Shown here piece by piece: positions 33,089-43,549 of a stretch of 64,000 nucleotides of DNA. The DNA is from Hyposmocoma kahamanoa (lineage: Eukaryota > Arthropoda > Insecta > Lepidoptera > Cosmopterigidae), in the NCBI RefSeq assembly GCF_003589595.1, contig NW_020653726.1, positions 16,231,486-16,295,485 on the forward strand. Reading direction: 5' to 3'. The position numbers and the translations under genes are program-made. The stretch's first letter is position 1, and each line of letters begins with the position of its first letter. A model generated the notes under the pieces. That model was given only the letters and a program-made list of their open reading frames with translations. It made no database searches and was not told the DNA's origin.

Positions 33089-33274
33089 CTTGGGGGTCTA
33101 GTCTCGAGCTCCGCCCGAAACAATTACTGCCAAATAAGCAATACTTGACCAAATGATAAGACACGTGATGCGAATAAAGCTTCATACTTGATATTTGTCT
33201 TTTAATTTTGTCGAATATTATTTGATAGTAATTGTTTTGGACGGATGTCAGACGGAGATCGAGAGTAGACCCCC
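33089..33274. mobile_element. Foldback MITE (family I) nested in Harbinger relic
   Basis: Ends 'GGGGTCTAGTCTCGAGCTCCG' and inverse 'CGGAGATCGAGAGTAGACCCC', with 'CCCGAAACAATTACTGCCAAATAAGCAATACTTGACC' mirrored as 'GTCGAATATTATTTGATAGTAATTGTTTTGGACGG'. This is the most complete copy of the family in the window. Confidence 0.8.
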
Positions 33275-33283
33275 TGCTACGAC

Positions 33284-33655
33284 CAGAGATGGGCAGTAGG
33301 TTAAAACCCAATCAACCCGCCCGTGTTTTCACCAGGGTTGTACCCGAAGCGACGAGTTTTAACCCATTTCTGCCCAAAATCGGCAGAAATGGGTTAAAAC
33401 TGGGCAGAAACAAAGAGTACAGAATTTGGTATAATTCCAACACTAACAACATAATATACAATAACTTGTAACAAATTTCTACATTTTTATTACATGAAGA
33501 AGAGGCATTTCCACATAATTATTTTTGAACAAAACTCAATTCACAACAAATATTTAGACGTAAATAGTTTTTGCCCTCGATTTCGGGTTTTAACCCGATT
33601 TAAACACGGCGTTAACAAAGCGCCGAGTTAAAACCCGGGCGCTTGCCCATCTTTG
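33284..33655. mobile_element. 372-bp hAT-type MITE with perfect 8-bp target duplication
   Basis: The termini CAGAGATGGGCA and TGCCCATCTTTG are inverted with one mismatch. GCTACGAC is present at 33276-33283 and again at 33656-33663. The interior is built from 'GGGTTTTAACCC' and 'AACCCATTTCTGCC' type words in both orientations. CA/TG ends with an 8-bp duplication are the hAT signature. Confidence 0.9.
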
Positions 33656-34652
33656 GCTACGACCCAACGCTACTGCAAAGCGAGCAGAGGGCGCGGGGTA
33701 CGAAAGGTGAAGGCAGGGAGCAGAATACGTGCGGACAGCGGTAAATAAAACGTGACGACAATAGGAGCTGCGACAATCTGTCGTCACGTTTTTATCGTGA
33801 CGTTTTCTTATCGTCTGACGACTGTCGTTCTAGCTGTTCCCACTGTGACGATAAAAAATCGTGAACGACAGTTAATCGTGTCGTGCTACATGTGAACAAC
33901 TTCATTTAAATATACAAGCCACGACACTGTAAACTGCACAACAATCTGTCGTCACGGCATAATGGGAACGCGCCCTTACTAGTACTCGTATATTTGTCTG
34001 GTTATATGTGTGTTTGTGCATTCTAATCTCCACAATGTGTGTACTAATTTAAAAGTCAGATTAAGAAATGTTTTAAGATAAGCTTGCGATAACGTTTTGA
34101 TTCATCTAAATCGGTTGACAAATAAAAAAAGATAGATGGATGTCAATTTTAAAGTGGTTTTCGTATCCTCTGAACTTATTGGGTGCGAAAAATTAACAAC
34201 ACGATATACCTAGCTTCCACATTGAAGCCTCTATAACGTTTTAATGATAACAATAAATAGAAAACTGTAATATTATCTTTAAGTGTACTTATTAATTATA
34301 ATACATTAATTTTTATTGAAAATAAACATTTGTCGTGTGGGGAGTTTTATGAAGATATAAAATTTTCCCTTTGCGGCATGTTAATTGGTCGTAAAGTTTA
34401 CGAGGTAGGCATCACAGGTGACACATTGTTGCAAGTATGAAACCGCGAGCACAGTTCTAATTTAAGTAATTTCAATATCTACATTTTGTTAAGTTAAATA
34501 CATTGCAACAGAGTGAGAAATAAAAACTGTGTACGTTCAATATTTATTTTCCATATTCGTGTGTTATCAACAAATACCTTGATTTCTTTTCTGTCAGAAA
34601 CAAACAAGCGATTATAAGTCGTTCCCGTGTTGTGATTGATGTAGGATATTAT

Positions 34653-34660
34653 TATAAAAG
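34653..34660 (+). promoter_or_regulatory. Possible TATA box of IR gene 2
   Basis: TATAAAAG lies 45 bp upstream of the ATG at 34705, which would place transcription start about 20 bp before the ATG. In AT-rich DNA this could be chance. Confidence 0.3.
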
Positions 34661-34704
34661 TCAGTTAATGAAAATTTAACACGCACAGCGCTACTTACCT
34701 TAAA

Positions 34705-36462
34705 ATGTTGCTGTTGTCTTATGTGTTTCTCCTGTTGCTTGGAATTTCTAATGGAAATTTCTTTAACTATGAACAAGGTTCGGAAACTTTGTCAACATGT
34801 ATCATGAATATAACAAGGCGATATTACGGAGAGCACATCACATATGTAGACATCAATTCTGAAGACAATGAAGTTTTGAAAGGAATAAGTACCATCTCCA
34901 GGCAATTGGTTATCTCAAGGACAACTTCAAAAAAGATTCAGATTCCTCATCATGGGTACTTAGTCTTTGCAGGAAATTCAAAAGATTTTATTAAACATTT
35001 CGGCAATCTAACACGAGAAGTTACTTGGAATCCGGCAAAAAAATTTATAATTATTGTAAAGAAACTTAGTAAAAACGAACTACACAATATTTTCTATGAA
35101 CTATTAGGTCTTCACGTTTACGATGTCATGGTGATTAATGGAACAAGCACAGCTGAAATCTACACTTACAATGCGTTTGAAAATTACGCATGCGGAAAAT
35201 ACTTTGAAAGAATAATCGAATTTGGGCAATGCATGAACCTGAACGTGAATAATAATTTATTCCCGAATAAATTTATAACTGGTTTAAGAAACTGCACGTT
35301 TACAGTAACTGTACCTCATTTTCCACCATTTTCTATATTCCCTTCCAAAAGCGAATTGAAAATATATTTGCCAGGTACCGAACAATATGCCTTTGAAACT
35401 ATAGCTGACCAAGAAAAGTTTAAAATAAATTATTCATACATTGACTTTGCTGAAACATTTTCAACGGTTGACGAAGATATGAAAGCTACAGGGGGTTTGG
35501 ATTTTATTCAAACAAATCGTACCGATGTTGTTGTTGGATATTTAGTCTTAACTAATATACGGGCAAGAGCGTTTGATTATCTCTATGCCCACCAAGCATT
35601 CACTGATGAAATGGCCTACATTGTACACAGAGCCGGTAACGTACCAATATGGATGGCTATGTATACGGAATTCAATTTCGGCGTATGGTTTCTTCTGTTC
35701 ATGTCCTTAACTTCAACGTCCGCTTTAATTATTATTCTTCTCCGCATAGAAGATAAAGTTGGCGTTATTTTAAAGTTATGGGGTAATCTACTTTTACAGG
35801 GGCATAGTTTTCAATGTGGATCCACTGTGAAGCTCATTTTGATCATTTGGGTTTGGTTCGCCTATTTGATGAACTCTTTTTACCAATCCAGTTTGGTCAG
35901 TCTCATGACATATCCAAGCAAAGAATATCAAGTTTCCACAGAAAAAGACTTGTTTAAGTTTTATTATAGACCTTGTGTGGCCCCTGCAGCCCAGCAATTC
36001 TTGAATCATCATTCAGGGATGACCTTCAAAGAAGATACAGGTAATTGTAAAAAATACATCCAAGGCATTAAAGCCGTGAGCAACCATGAAGGACTCTATA
36101 CTATATCTTCAAAAGCGATTTATCAGTTTAACAAGTATTTATTTCAAGATTCTTCAGGAAGGATGAAAGTGTATGTCTTTTCTGAGCCTATAATGAAGTT
36201 AATATATGCTATATTTTTATATAAAGGTTTTCCTATGCATCAGAAGCTGCACACACATAGTTTACGTTTAAGAGAAAATGGTCTAATGGACAGGCATTTT
36301 CGTAATCTTTATTACAAACAGGCATCGTTTCACACTCAGAGTTGTGATAATACTTTCAAATCTCGCATTATTGTGCCCTGGAACATTCTACTCGTAGGTT
36401 CTACTATAGCAACCATTATCTTTGTTTTAGAAATTTTGTATACAAATATAGTCTTAACGTAA
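34705..36462 (+). CDS. Ionotropic receptor (IR), divergent intronless clade, gene 2
   Basis: The 585-residue protein is complete and intronless, in the same orientation as gene 1 and about 2.1 kb downstream of it. It has a signal peptide (MLLLSYVFLLLLGISNG), an N-terminal domain with 'FENYACGKYFERIIEFGQC' (158-176), and S1 (NCTFTVTVPHFPPFSIFP at about 196-213, GTEQYAFETI). Then come M1 (about 325-347), a pore loop, M3 (about 376-400, with NSFYQSSLVSL), S2 (SEPIMKLIYAIFLYKGFP at 493-510), and M4 (about 556-578). The N-terminal 'YVDINSEDNEV' links it to the relic at 23543. The domain order marks an insect ionotropic receptor, probably gustatory or another chemosensory cation channel; the ligand is unknown. 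It probably arose by tandem duplication. The exact clade name is not assigned. Confidence 0.92.
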   Translation: MLLLSYVFLLLLGISNGNFFNYEQGSETLSTCIMNITRRYYGEHITYVDINSEDNEVLKGISTISRQLVISRTTSKKIQIPHHGYLVFAGNSKDFIKHFGNLTREVTWNPAKKFIIIVKKLSKNELHNIFYELLGLHVYDVMVINGTSTAEIYTYNAFENYACGKYFERIIEFGQCMNLNVNNNLFPNKFITGLRNCTFTVTVPHFPPFSIFPSKSELKIYLPGTEQYAFETIADQEKFKINYSYIDFAETFSTVDEDMKATGGLDFIQTNRTDVVVGYLVLTNIRARAFDYLYAHQAFTDEMAYIVHRAGNVPIWMAMYTEFNFGVWFLLFMSLTSTSALIIILLRIEDKVGVILKLWGNLLLQGHSFQCGSTVKLILIIWVWFAYLMNSFYQSSLVSLMTYPSKEYQVSTEKDLFKFYYRPCVAPAAQQFLNHHSGMTFKEDTGNCKKYIQGIKAVSNHEGLYTISSKAIYQFNKYLFQDSSGRMKVYVFSEPIMKLIYAIFLYKGFPMHQKLHTHSLRLRENGLMDRHFRNLYYKQASFHTQSCDNTFKSRIIVPWNILLVGSTIATIIFVLEILYTNIVLT

Positions 36463-36514
36463 TGTTTCTAAGTTAACTTATTAGTGTGTTTTATTTTCGA
36501 ATACGTATCCGTTT

Positions 36515-36960
36515 TTAACCGACTTTAAAAAAAGGAGGAGTTTTCATTGATTTCAAGATTTCATGGTATTTTTTTTGTATGTTTGTTACGCAATAACTCT
36601 GGTATTTGTGAATCGATTTTGATGATTTTTTTTTGTTGGTCCCGTTTAAATTGAAGAAAATATTCGACGTCTCAGGGTCGTATTCTAGAACTCTATTCAA
36701 TGCTCAAGTCAGGATTGCACTGGCAACACAAGCACTGGAAATACGACCCTAATGGCAGGGACTTGAGTATGATTTCGAATGCTTTAAACCATACTCAAAT
36801 TCTGACATGAGTATTGAGTAGAGTTCTAGAATACGACCCTAAGAGTGGCAAACTTGGGGATGAATCCGGTTTCGCGCACTTTCCGGTAATCGTTTTCAAA
36901 AAAAAACTTGGCGAATAGATGTAATTCCACGAATTTTGAGGTTGGTTTGTTTTTATTAAA
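36515..36960 (-). repeat. 'AAGTCGGTT' repeat family split by a Harbinger-type MITE
   Basis: Begins 'TTTTTAACCGACTTTAAAAA' and 'AAAGGAGGAG', includes 'GTTACGCAATAACTCTGG' and 'ATTCGACGTCT', is interrupted at 36675-36839, then resumes 'AAGAGTGGCAAACTTGGGG' and ends 'ATTTTGAGGTTGGTTTG'. Compare the + strand copies at 14738 and 15535. Confidence 0.8.
36675..36839. mobile_element. 165-bp PIF/Harbinger-type MITE (family D), TNA target duplication
   Basis: Termini 'GGGTCGTATTCTAGAACTCT' and 'AGAGTTCTAGAATACGACCC' lie in ~38-bp inverted repeats. The flanks are TCA (36672-36674) and TAA (36840-36842). The host repeat elsewhere reads CTCTAAG, so the original target was TAA and one copy has since mutated. 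The centre is the reverse complement of that at 20311-20477. Confidence 0.8.
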
Positions 36961-37160
36961 AAATTACAAATATCATTTTTCATGTCAACTATACCAGTCT
37001 TGTTTCCACCTTGTCGGTTGAGGAGCAGCCGAGCTATTTCCTTCATAGATTGTGCAACTTGAGTGGCTGCTAAAAAATCTTCGCTCGCTGCGTTTCGATA
37101 ATATACGTCCTTGAATTAAATTGCGTTTTATTGTCATTCCTAATATTATTCAATATAAAT

Positions 37161-37204
37161 TGTTGTAAATATAAAATCTTGTTGTTGTAAATATAAAATC
37201 TTGT
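37161..37204. repeat. 22-bp tandem duplication
   Basis: TGTTGTAAATATAAAATCTT plus GT occurs twice without a change. Confidence 0.9.
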
Positions 37205-40200
37205 AATTATCATGTTATGCACCTCTGTTAATTAATTTGAACCCAGCTCTCCGGTTGATTCATAGAGAATGCCCAATGGCATAAGTCCGCCATTTGTACT
37301 GTTTTGTGTGCTATAAGGCTTAAATATATAAATAAATAAAATGCCAATGGTAATTAACAGGGAAAATATGTTACTGTTAATTATGTCGTAAGCTTATGTC
37401 ATTTGATGTTCTGGTGTGATAACCATATTTATGAATTAAAATAAGTCTTTTTTCTTGCTTTCTGGATTTTTTCTTTCTTTAACATACCATAACTTATTTC
37501 TTTTTTTAGTTTGTCAGCTGTAATGTGTTTCCTATGAGGGTTCTTTGCGCAAGATTGCAAAACGGAATTATTACAATGTCATCATGTTTGAAGTAGCAAT
37601 TGGCAACAAAAGCAAGATTTTTCATCATTCTTTAAATAAACCACACCACATGAAGAATCTTCAAATATCGATGTTACAAGGGCCATAGAACAAGTTATAA
37701 AGTAACAAGCGACGTTCATTGAAAGGTACTATTTACGTGTTAGCGTTTGTGGGTCTGTTTATACCGCAGTCGATAACCGAGGCCGGCTTGAGTCGCTTGC
37801 GTGTTCTGCGCTTTAAGGAATTTACGCGCTTTTTTTGTAGATACAATAAACGACTTTAACGTCAGTTATACATGTTTTAAAATCGTACAGTTCGTAGTTT
37901 TTTTTAAGTTTCATTTGTTTTAGTTTAGAACTGTTGACGCACGTGAACTAATTTCTAAGTGTGTTCGGATTTAGAGCGTACAAAAGGTAAATGTTTTTGA
38001 TTTGAACTAATATGTTTTACGTATAAGTTTCGAGTAATTTAATATGTGTAAAAAAAATGTGTGCAATAAACATTTTTGTTATTCGTACAAAAAATAAATA
38101 AATGGGGTTTATTGTCAGTACAATCAAGGATACGTCAAGTTTCACAATTTGGACATGGAACGTTTTTACAGTAAGTGACATATGGTTAAATTTAAATCTA
38201 GCCTGACATATTCTTGACTGTATAAATGGTAGAGGGTTTATGAACGGATCATATATCTTTTCAAACACTACGCTACGTAATTACGTAAATTAATTACTTT
38301 TTTATTTAACATTGACATTTTACTTTAACAAAAATAAGTTCCCTTAATACGGTTATATTCATTATAACGTAATCGACGTTTTAGTGAAATTGAGTTATTA
38401 AAATATTTGGAATTAGTGAAACTAAATCTACAACCCCCTCTAATCGATTTTTTTATATTTTAATTAGTTTCTATTATTGTTAAGCAAAATCAGCGTACCT
38501 AACGAATTGACATTTTTAGGCAATTAAATGACAATTAAAACTTTCGGTGCCAATCTCGAAAGTCACCGAAATGCAAACTTTAATCCAAATATTTTATTTA
38601 AAAAATACATCGATAGATAGTTTCATATCAAACGAACTGTCACAAGTGAGGCAAAAATCAAATTCATGTAGGCTAGTTTTAGTAGTAGGTTAATTTTCGG
38701 TTTTAGTGAATATTTATATAAAAATACAAGTTGAAACGCGTTACTTCCTTGTGGAATGTGATGTTAGTATCTATTTTATGTTTGTCTGACGTATTTTTAC
38801 ACTCATTTACCGCACATTTCGTCATTTTTAGCTAAAATTCTGGAGCTGTTCGCGGTGCAAGTTGACCTTGAGCACTGAAGGTCCGCCCGCTCGTGTAGGC
38901 CCATTGGGCGCGCTTCAAATTGCACCACTTAGCGTGTGCGGGCTAGGTTTCTATGCGTTATTATTCTAAGCATCCATATTGGTTAATGAACAATACAAAC
39001 ATATATACTAATGTTTTTTTATTTTTTTTATTAGGCTTACAAAACTGGTTACAGAGTTATCAATCTTAACTAGAAACGTGCTTAAATACGATTCGAATAC
39101 AATGGGATCTACTAGATGTAAGCACAATATGCGTATAATTTTCGTAACGTAACGTAATTCTTCTTACGAACTAATTTGGACTCGGATAGCCTAATTTCTG
39201 TTCACAAACTAAAATGAAAAACAAATGAAGAAAGTAATTTCAAAGAAAAAGTGTTTCATAACTTACGTTAAATTTACGTAGGTACCTATACACCGTTTGG
39301 CTGAGGATAAAGAACCACCGAAAATATATCAAACATTTCAAATACAATTATCACTATACATTCTATACGGACGAGAATGATGACCGAGTCTTGTCTTAAA
39401 TGCAGGCAGAGCAAACGTTTTCCGATTTTGTAATCGGCTACCTATCCGAGGGAGAGAAAACTTGACATGCTCCAAAATATCCGGCGAATCAATGTGACAT
39501 GGATTAACTTATACAAAAATGTGATATCTGAAATTTTCCTACGCATATAATAAGAAAGAAAGACCTTAATGTTAGTAGTTATAAGTACGCAATAAGCATG
39601 GAGTTCTGTCCAGTGTTTAAGGAACGAATCCTGGACTCGATTAGTAACGATACTGAAGAGGCTGTTACCGCTGGTACATACATACTCTGCGTATCAAAGA
39701 GGCTACTCGCTTTGGCAGAATTGCAGCAAATCCCGGGCCGCAACAGCATCCTGAACATATTATTATACACAACTTGTTGAAAAACCTGTCCCTATCCGCC
39801 TCAAACACACCAGGAATTGCCTTCGGTATCCTTCTTTTCTTCAATAAAACTCCTTTGAAACTTAAATCGCCTGGTTTGTTGATTCAGAAAGTTTACATTT
39901 CCATAAAATTTATTTCTATGTCCATCTGACTTATTGAATATCGAACGCGACTGAACATGATTACGAACAAAACAATGACAACAATTTTCACTTATATTTA
40001 TACCGATACGGTGTGTCACACACCGTACCAGCCCTATCAATTCGCCGCGGACGCCGCTCGGCCATTCAGAGCTCCTGAATTACTCATTATTGCTCTGACC
40101 GGCTAGACGCGTACGGCCGTCCGTAACACAACTCTCAAGGAACTGAGAGCTTTCTGGGTGCAGTTGATCCATAGGTTGCAGGTATAAAAGGTCTGGCAGT

Positions 40201-40837
40201 AAGCTTTAAATAGAGACACTTTTATCAGTACACTTTGCAACAGAGTATGACTAGCATGGCAGAATAATGTTATTAAGAGACTGTTCAATTACAACGTTCC
40301 AAAAATAATCAAATATATCCAAGACATAATGACTCATCCTTCAATCATTTTCTAAACATCAACTACGTAATTCTCTCTTTAATATCATCGTAGTTACATA
40401 GTGATTTCAAAGTATTCAAAGTGTTTTAGGCAAGAAACACTTAACCACAAACAACATTCTGTGGTCGGTTGCGACCGCACATTAGGAATACTCTATCCAA
40501 TTCCAGCTGCAGTTTATGTTGCATTTCTTTAGTTATTAAATACGAACGAAGTTTAATTCAACAGATGGTTAGTTTAAATGGCGACCATAAAAATAGATTA
40601 ATCGTACCAGTGACCCAATTGGAGAAGTAACATTTCTGGGAAACTGATATTTATTTTAAAAAATAACATACGAAATTATACTAATACCTATATCTTTTAT
40701 AAGTGTAATGGACTTTAGTAACATTTGGTCACATAATTTTTTTAAGCAATTTACAATAATTTTGATTCTTTAATGTTTTTTTTAAACAACTTCCTTATTT
40801 GTGAAATACTATCAACCTCATAATCAACAAACTTTTG

Positions 40838-40990
40838 TTCCATGACTCTTTATAAAACATAATAAATTTACCAAAAATAAACTTTTAAGTTTTTGTTGTA
40901 ATATCTAATACATTTTAGATTTATATTCGGTAGCATTGCAGTAAGTTCAAACCTGTAAGCGTCCTCCCCGACGACCCCCATATAAAATCT
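40838..40990 (-). repeat. Inverse copy of the 10790-10975 repeat
   Basis: 'TTTACCAAAAATAAACTTTTAAGTTTTTGT' and 'GCGTCCTCCCCGACG' match the reverse complement of the copy in the ABCG intron. Confidence 0.65.
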
Positions 40991-41292
40991 GATGTATTAT
41001 TAAAAATCATCCAACTAAAGTTGTGGTTTATGATTTTAGTACCTAATATAAAATAACCCCGTATCGGATTTAGTTGACAAAGAAAAATGGCGTGTCACTT
41101 GGTGTTATAAAGTAAAAGTAAAGTAAGTAATTAAACTGTAAAATGAATCGATAGAGGTTATCGGCCAGTGTAACAGTAGTTAGACAAGATCAATTAATAA
41201 ACGTCCATTGTTGGGAATAAATAGACCATCGAATATTATGTCGTCGAAGGTTATACCTACTATTCTGTAGGCGTAAATAAATTTGACAACTC

Positions 41293-41329
41293 TAAACTAA
41301 TATTAAACTAATACTAAACTAATATTAAA
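41293..41329. repeat. 11-bp tandem repeat
   Basis: TAAACTAATAT, TAAACTAATAC and TAAACTAATAT stand in a row, then TTAAA. Confidence 0.85.
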
Positions 41330-42039
41330 TCTCCTATCATTTTTTTAACTGAAACGAAAAAATATGCGTTGATGTTAAATTTAGTTTAGATTGCGTTAGT
41401 CGGAATCGACGCCGTGATAAAATTAACGTTCTTGTTGTCTAGTAATGCCTATTAATTTTCAAAATACGTAGGAATTAAGTAAGTAATATCTTTTTTATGA
41501 CGTACGTGATAAGGTCAGTAAATGCGAAAATTACTCTGATACAATACCATAATTTGATTGCTTAAACTAGTATTATGTAACCAAAGCGTATACTAATCTT
41601 GACCTTGCAGAATCGGGGCCAAAGCAATGAACTTTACGAGTGGGTGATCATTATATTTTTCACAATAATTTATTATGTGTTTAGTTTAGTGTTCGTTTAG
41701 AGGCGTAACAGGTTTTCATAGTAGACATTGAAATGAGACTTCAGTAACTGTTATAAATTATATTATAAGATCTTTTCACTATAAATCCAAAGAAAACAAA
41801 ACCACGTCCTTTCTCGTCAAATATGTTTTTCGCAGTGACGTGTTTTGTTATTTCATTAAGAAAGAAGATATCCGTAATATCAACCGTAGAACTAAGTCCA
41901 AATGTCATTTCTTAACTTACATTAACAGTATTTTAATTGAAAAGTCATATTACAAAATTGAAGAGTATTTGTTAGATAAAGAAAGGCAACGCGAGTCTTG
42001 ATATCCCACAATTATGATTCAAAGTGTATTTCATAGCAT

Positions 42040-42200
42040 TTAAGTTTATTTGAAAAGAGCAATCCCTAGAGTTTCTTCCTCGTTCTTCTCAGGGAGGTCA
42101 GCATAGGGAATGAGCAGTAGCTTAAAAAATGACGTTTTCAACTGTAAAAATTTTACCTTTGGTGTAAATGATTATTTTGACTTTGACTTTGTTAATATTC
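42040..42200 (+). repeat. LINE 3'-tail repeat, partial
   Basis: 'AAAGAGCAATCCCTAGAGTTTCTTCCTCGTTCTTCTCAGG' and 'GATTATTTTGACTTTGACTTTG' match the tail family at 6920-7155. Confidence 0.6.
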
Positions 42201-43024
42201 CTTTTTTATTTCTTATTTCCATAAAACATAATTCTTAATAAAACAAAGCAATTTTCAAATAAATCGGAATAAATTAATGTCACGATTCGCTAACAGACGG
42301 AATTAAATTTTATTAAAATAATAAACTAATGAAATTAGTCTTTTGACGCATATAATTTTTTTGGAACGCGCCTATGTGGTTTAATTAAGGTAATAATACT
42401 GCAAAAATCTTGAAAAAAAAGTAGTTGTTTCGATAATTAAATTTTGTTTTAACCCTTTCATAGACATTACTTAAATAGTACACAAAAATGTCCCAATTTT
42501 TTTTGCGTAGTGCTTTCAATATAAAAAGTACAAGGTATGTAAATAATTGAATTTTGTCAGTAGTAGCAGTAGAGGTCCTTTAGTAGAGGACATTTATTCA
42601 AATTTCAAACCAATTAAAATGAAGTAAGGTGCTTTTGTTAATAGAGACTTACTTGACATATTTAATATCTTTAGGTGTTGTAGTTTATTGATAACTAAAA
42701 ATAATCAAAAATATATTAAAATTGTATTAGCTCTATAACCGGTAGTAGATATGAATATCTATTACGAAATGGTTGGGTCATAAGAACAATAAACTATGAC
42801 TGTTTGTTTAATTCGGAAGGAAGAATTTTGTGTCATTGCCATAAAGTTGTGATTTCCAACATGTGGTTTCTGCTGGCCAACCTGTTTTCAAAATGCTTAG
42901 AAAACAGAGATCTCCAAAGCTTTTTATCTGTTTTGCGTTGATCCCCTGCCTTTCTAATATAGATTATAAATTCATCAAAATCAGATGTGCTTTTCGACGC
43001 TGACTTAACTGCTGACTTAGCGCT

Positions 43025-43200
43025 TAACGGCTTCCGTGGCCGAACGCTTACCATGCTGGTCTGTCATGCAGAGATCCTGAGGTCAGTTCCCGGGCCGGGA
43101 GAAATATTTGTATGGCCTACATTTATGTCTCTGGCGAGTTTGGGTGTAATTTGTGGTTGTCTATATGTGTGTCCATGGCACCTGCGATACAGGGTTTTGT
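43025..43200 (+). repeat. tRNA-headed SINE (family B)
   Basis: 'CTTCCGTGGCCGAACGCTTACC' with 'AGTTCCCGGGCCGGGAGAAATATTTGTATGGCC', and the body 'GTGTAATTTGTGGTTGTC', 'GTCCATGGCACC'. The tail is lost or diverged. Confidence 0.85.
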
Positions 43201-43549
43201 AGCGGAGCTTTGAATGTGTGTCTTGTTTGTTTGTTTTGACACAGTGCTATATTCATTTGGATAAGTTTAACTGTATACTGAGAAACTTTATTAAAAAAAA
43301 ACACGTTTTATACATCTGTCTGACCGAAGTAATTTATGTTTATCATCAGAAAGTATACATAAGTATACTATACACTGCCCTTTTTTCTTATCAACGCATT
43401 TAATTTTGCATTTCGGTAACTTTCGAGATATTGACACCTAAAGTATTTTTAACCGTATTAATATTGATATTCTTTGTATTACTGAACACCACTTTAAAAA
43501 ACTATTCATGGCGGCCATTTCATTCCTATTAAAATTAATTTAAAATTTA

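Larger units (their letters stand above)
32733..33975 (+). mobile_element. PIF/Harbinger transposon relic, TTA target duplication
   Basis: The termini GGGCGCGTTCCC and inverse GGGAACGCGCCC are perfect for 12 bp and continue imperfectly to about 25 bp. TTA flanks both sides (32730-32732 and 33976-33978). The subterminal regions repeat 'CGACTGTCGT', 'CTAGCTGTTCCCACT', and CGTCACG words at both ends. A 5' piece of nuclease ORF is present. Two other elements are nested inside (33089-33274 and 33284-33655). The element fills the spacer between the two IR genes. Confidence 0.82.
36463..43000. other. Intergenic region downstream of the IR cluster
   Basis: 36515-36960 holds a repeat with a nested MITE. 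After that the stretch is mostly AT-rich single-copy-looking DNA, with a GC-richer patch at 38860-38950, a moderately GC-rich patch at 40020-40160, an inverse copy of the 10790 repeat (40838-40990), and a LINE-tail piece (42040-42200). No protein was recognised. Confidence 0.5.

Noticed and set aside
39598..40288. Overlapping 60-79-codon ORFs near a GC-richer patch
   Set aside because: No recognisable protein; possibly a diverged repeat, but no second copy exists in the window.
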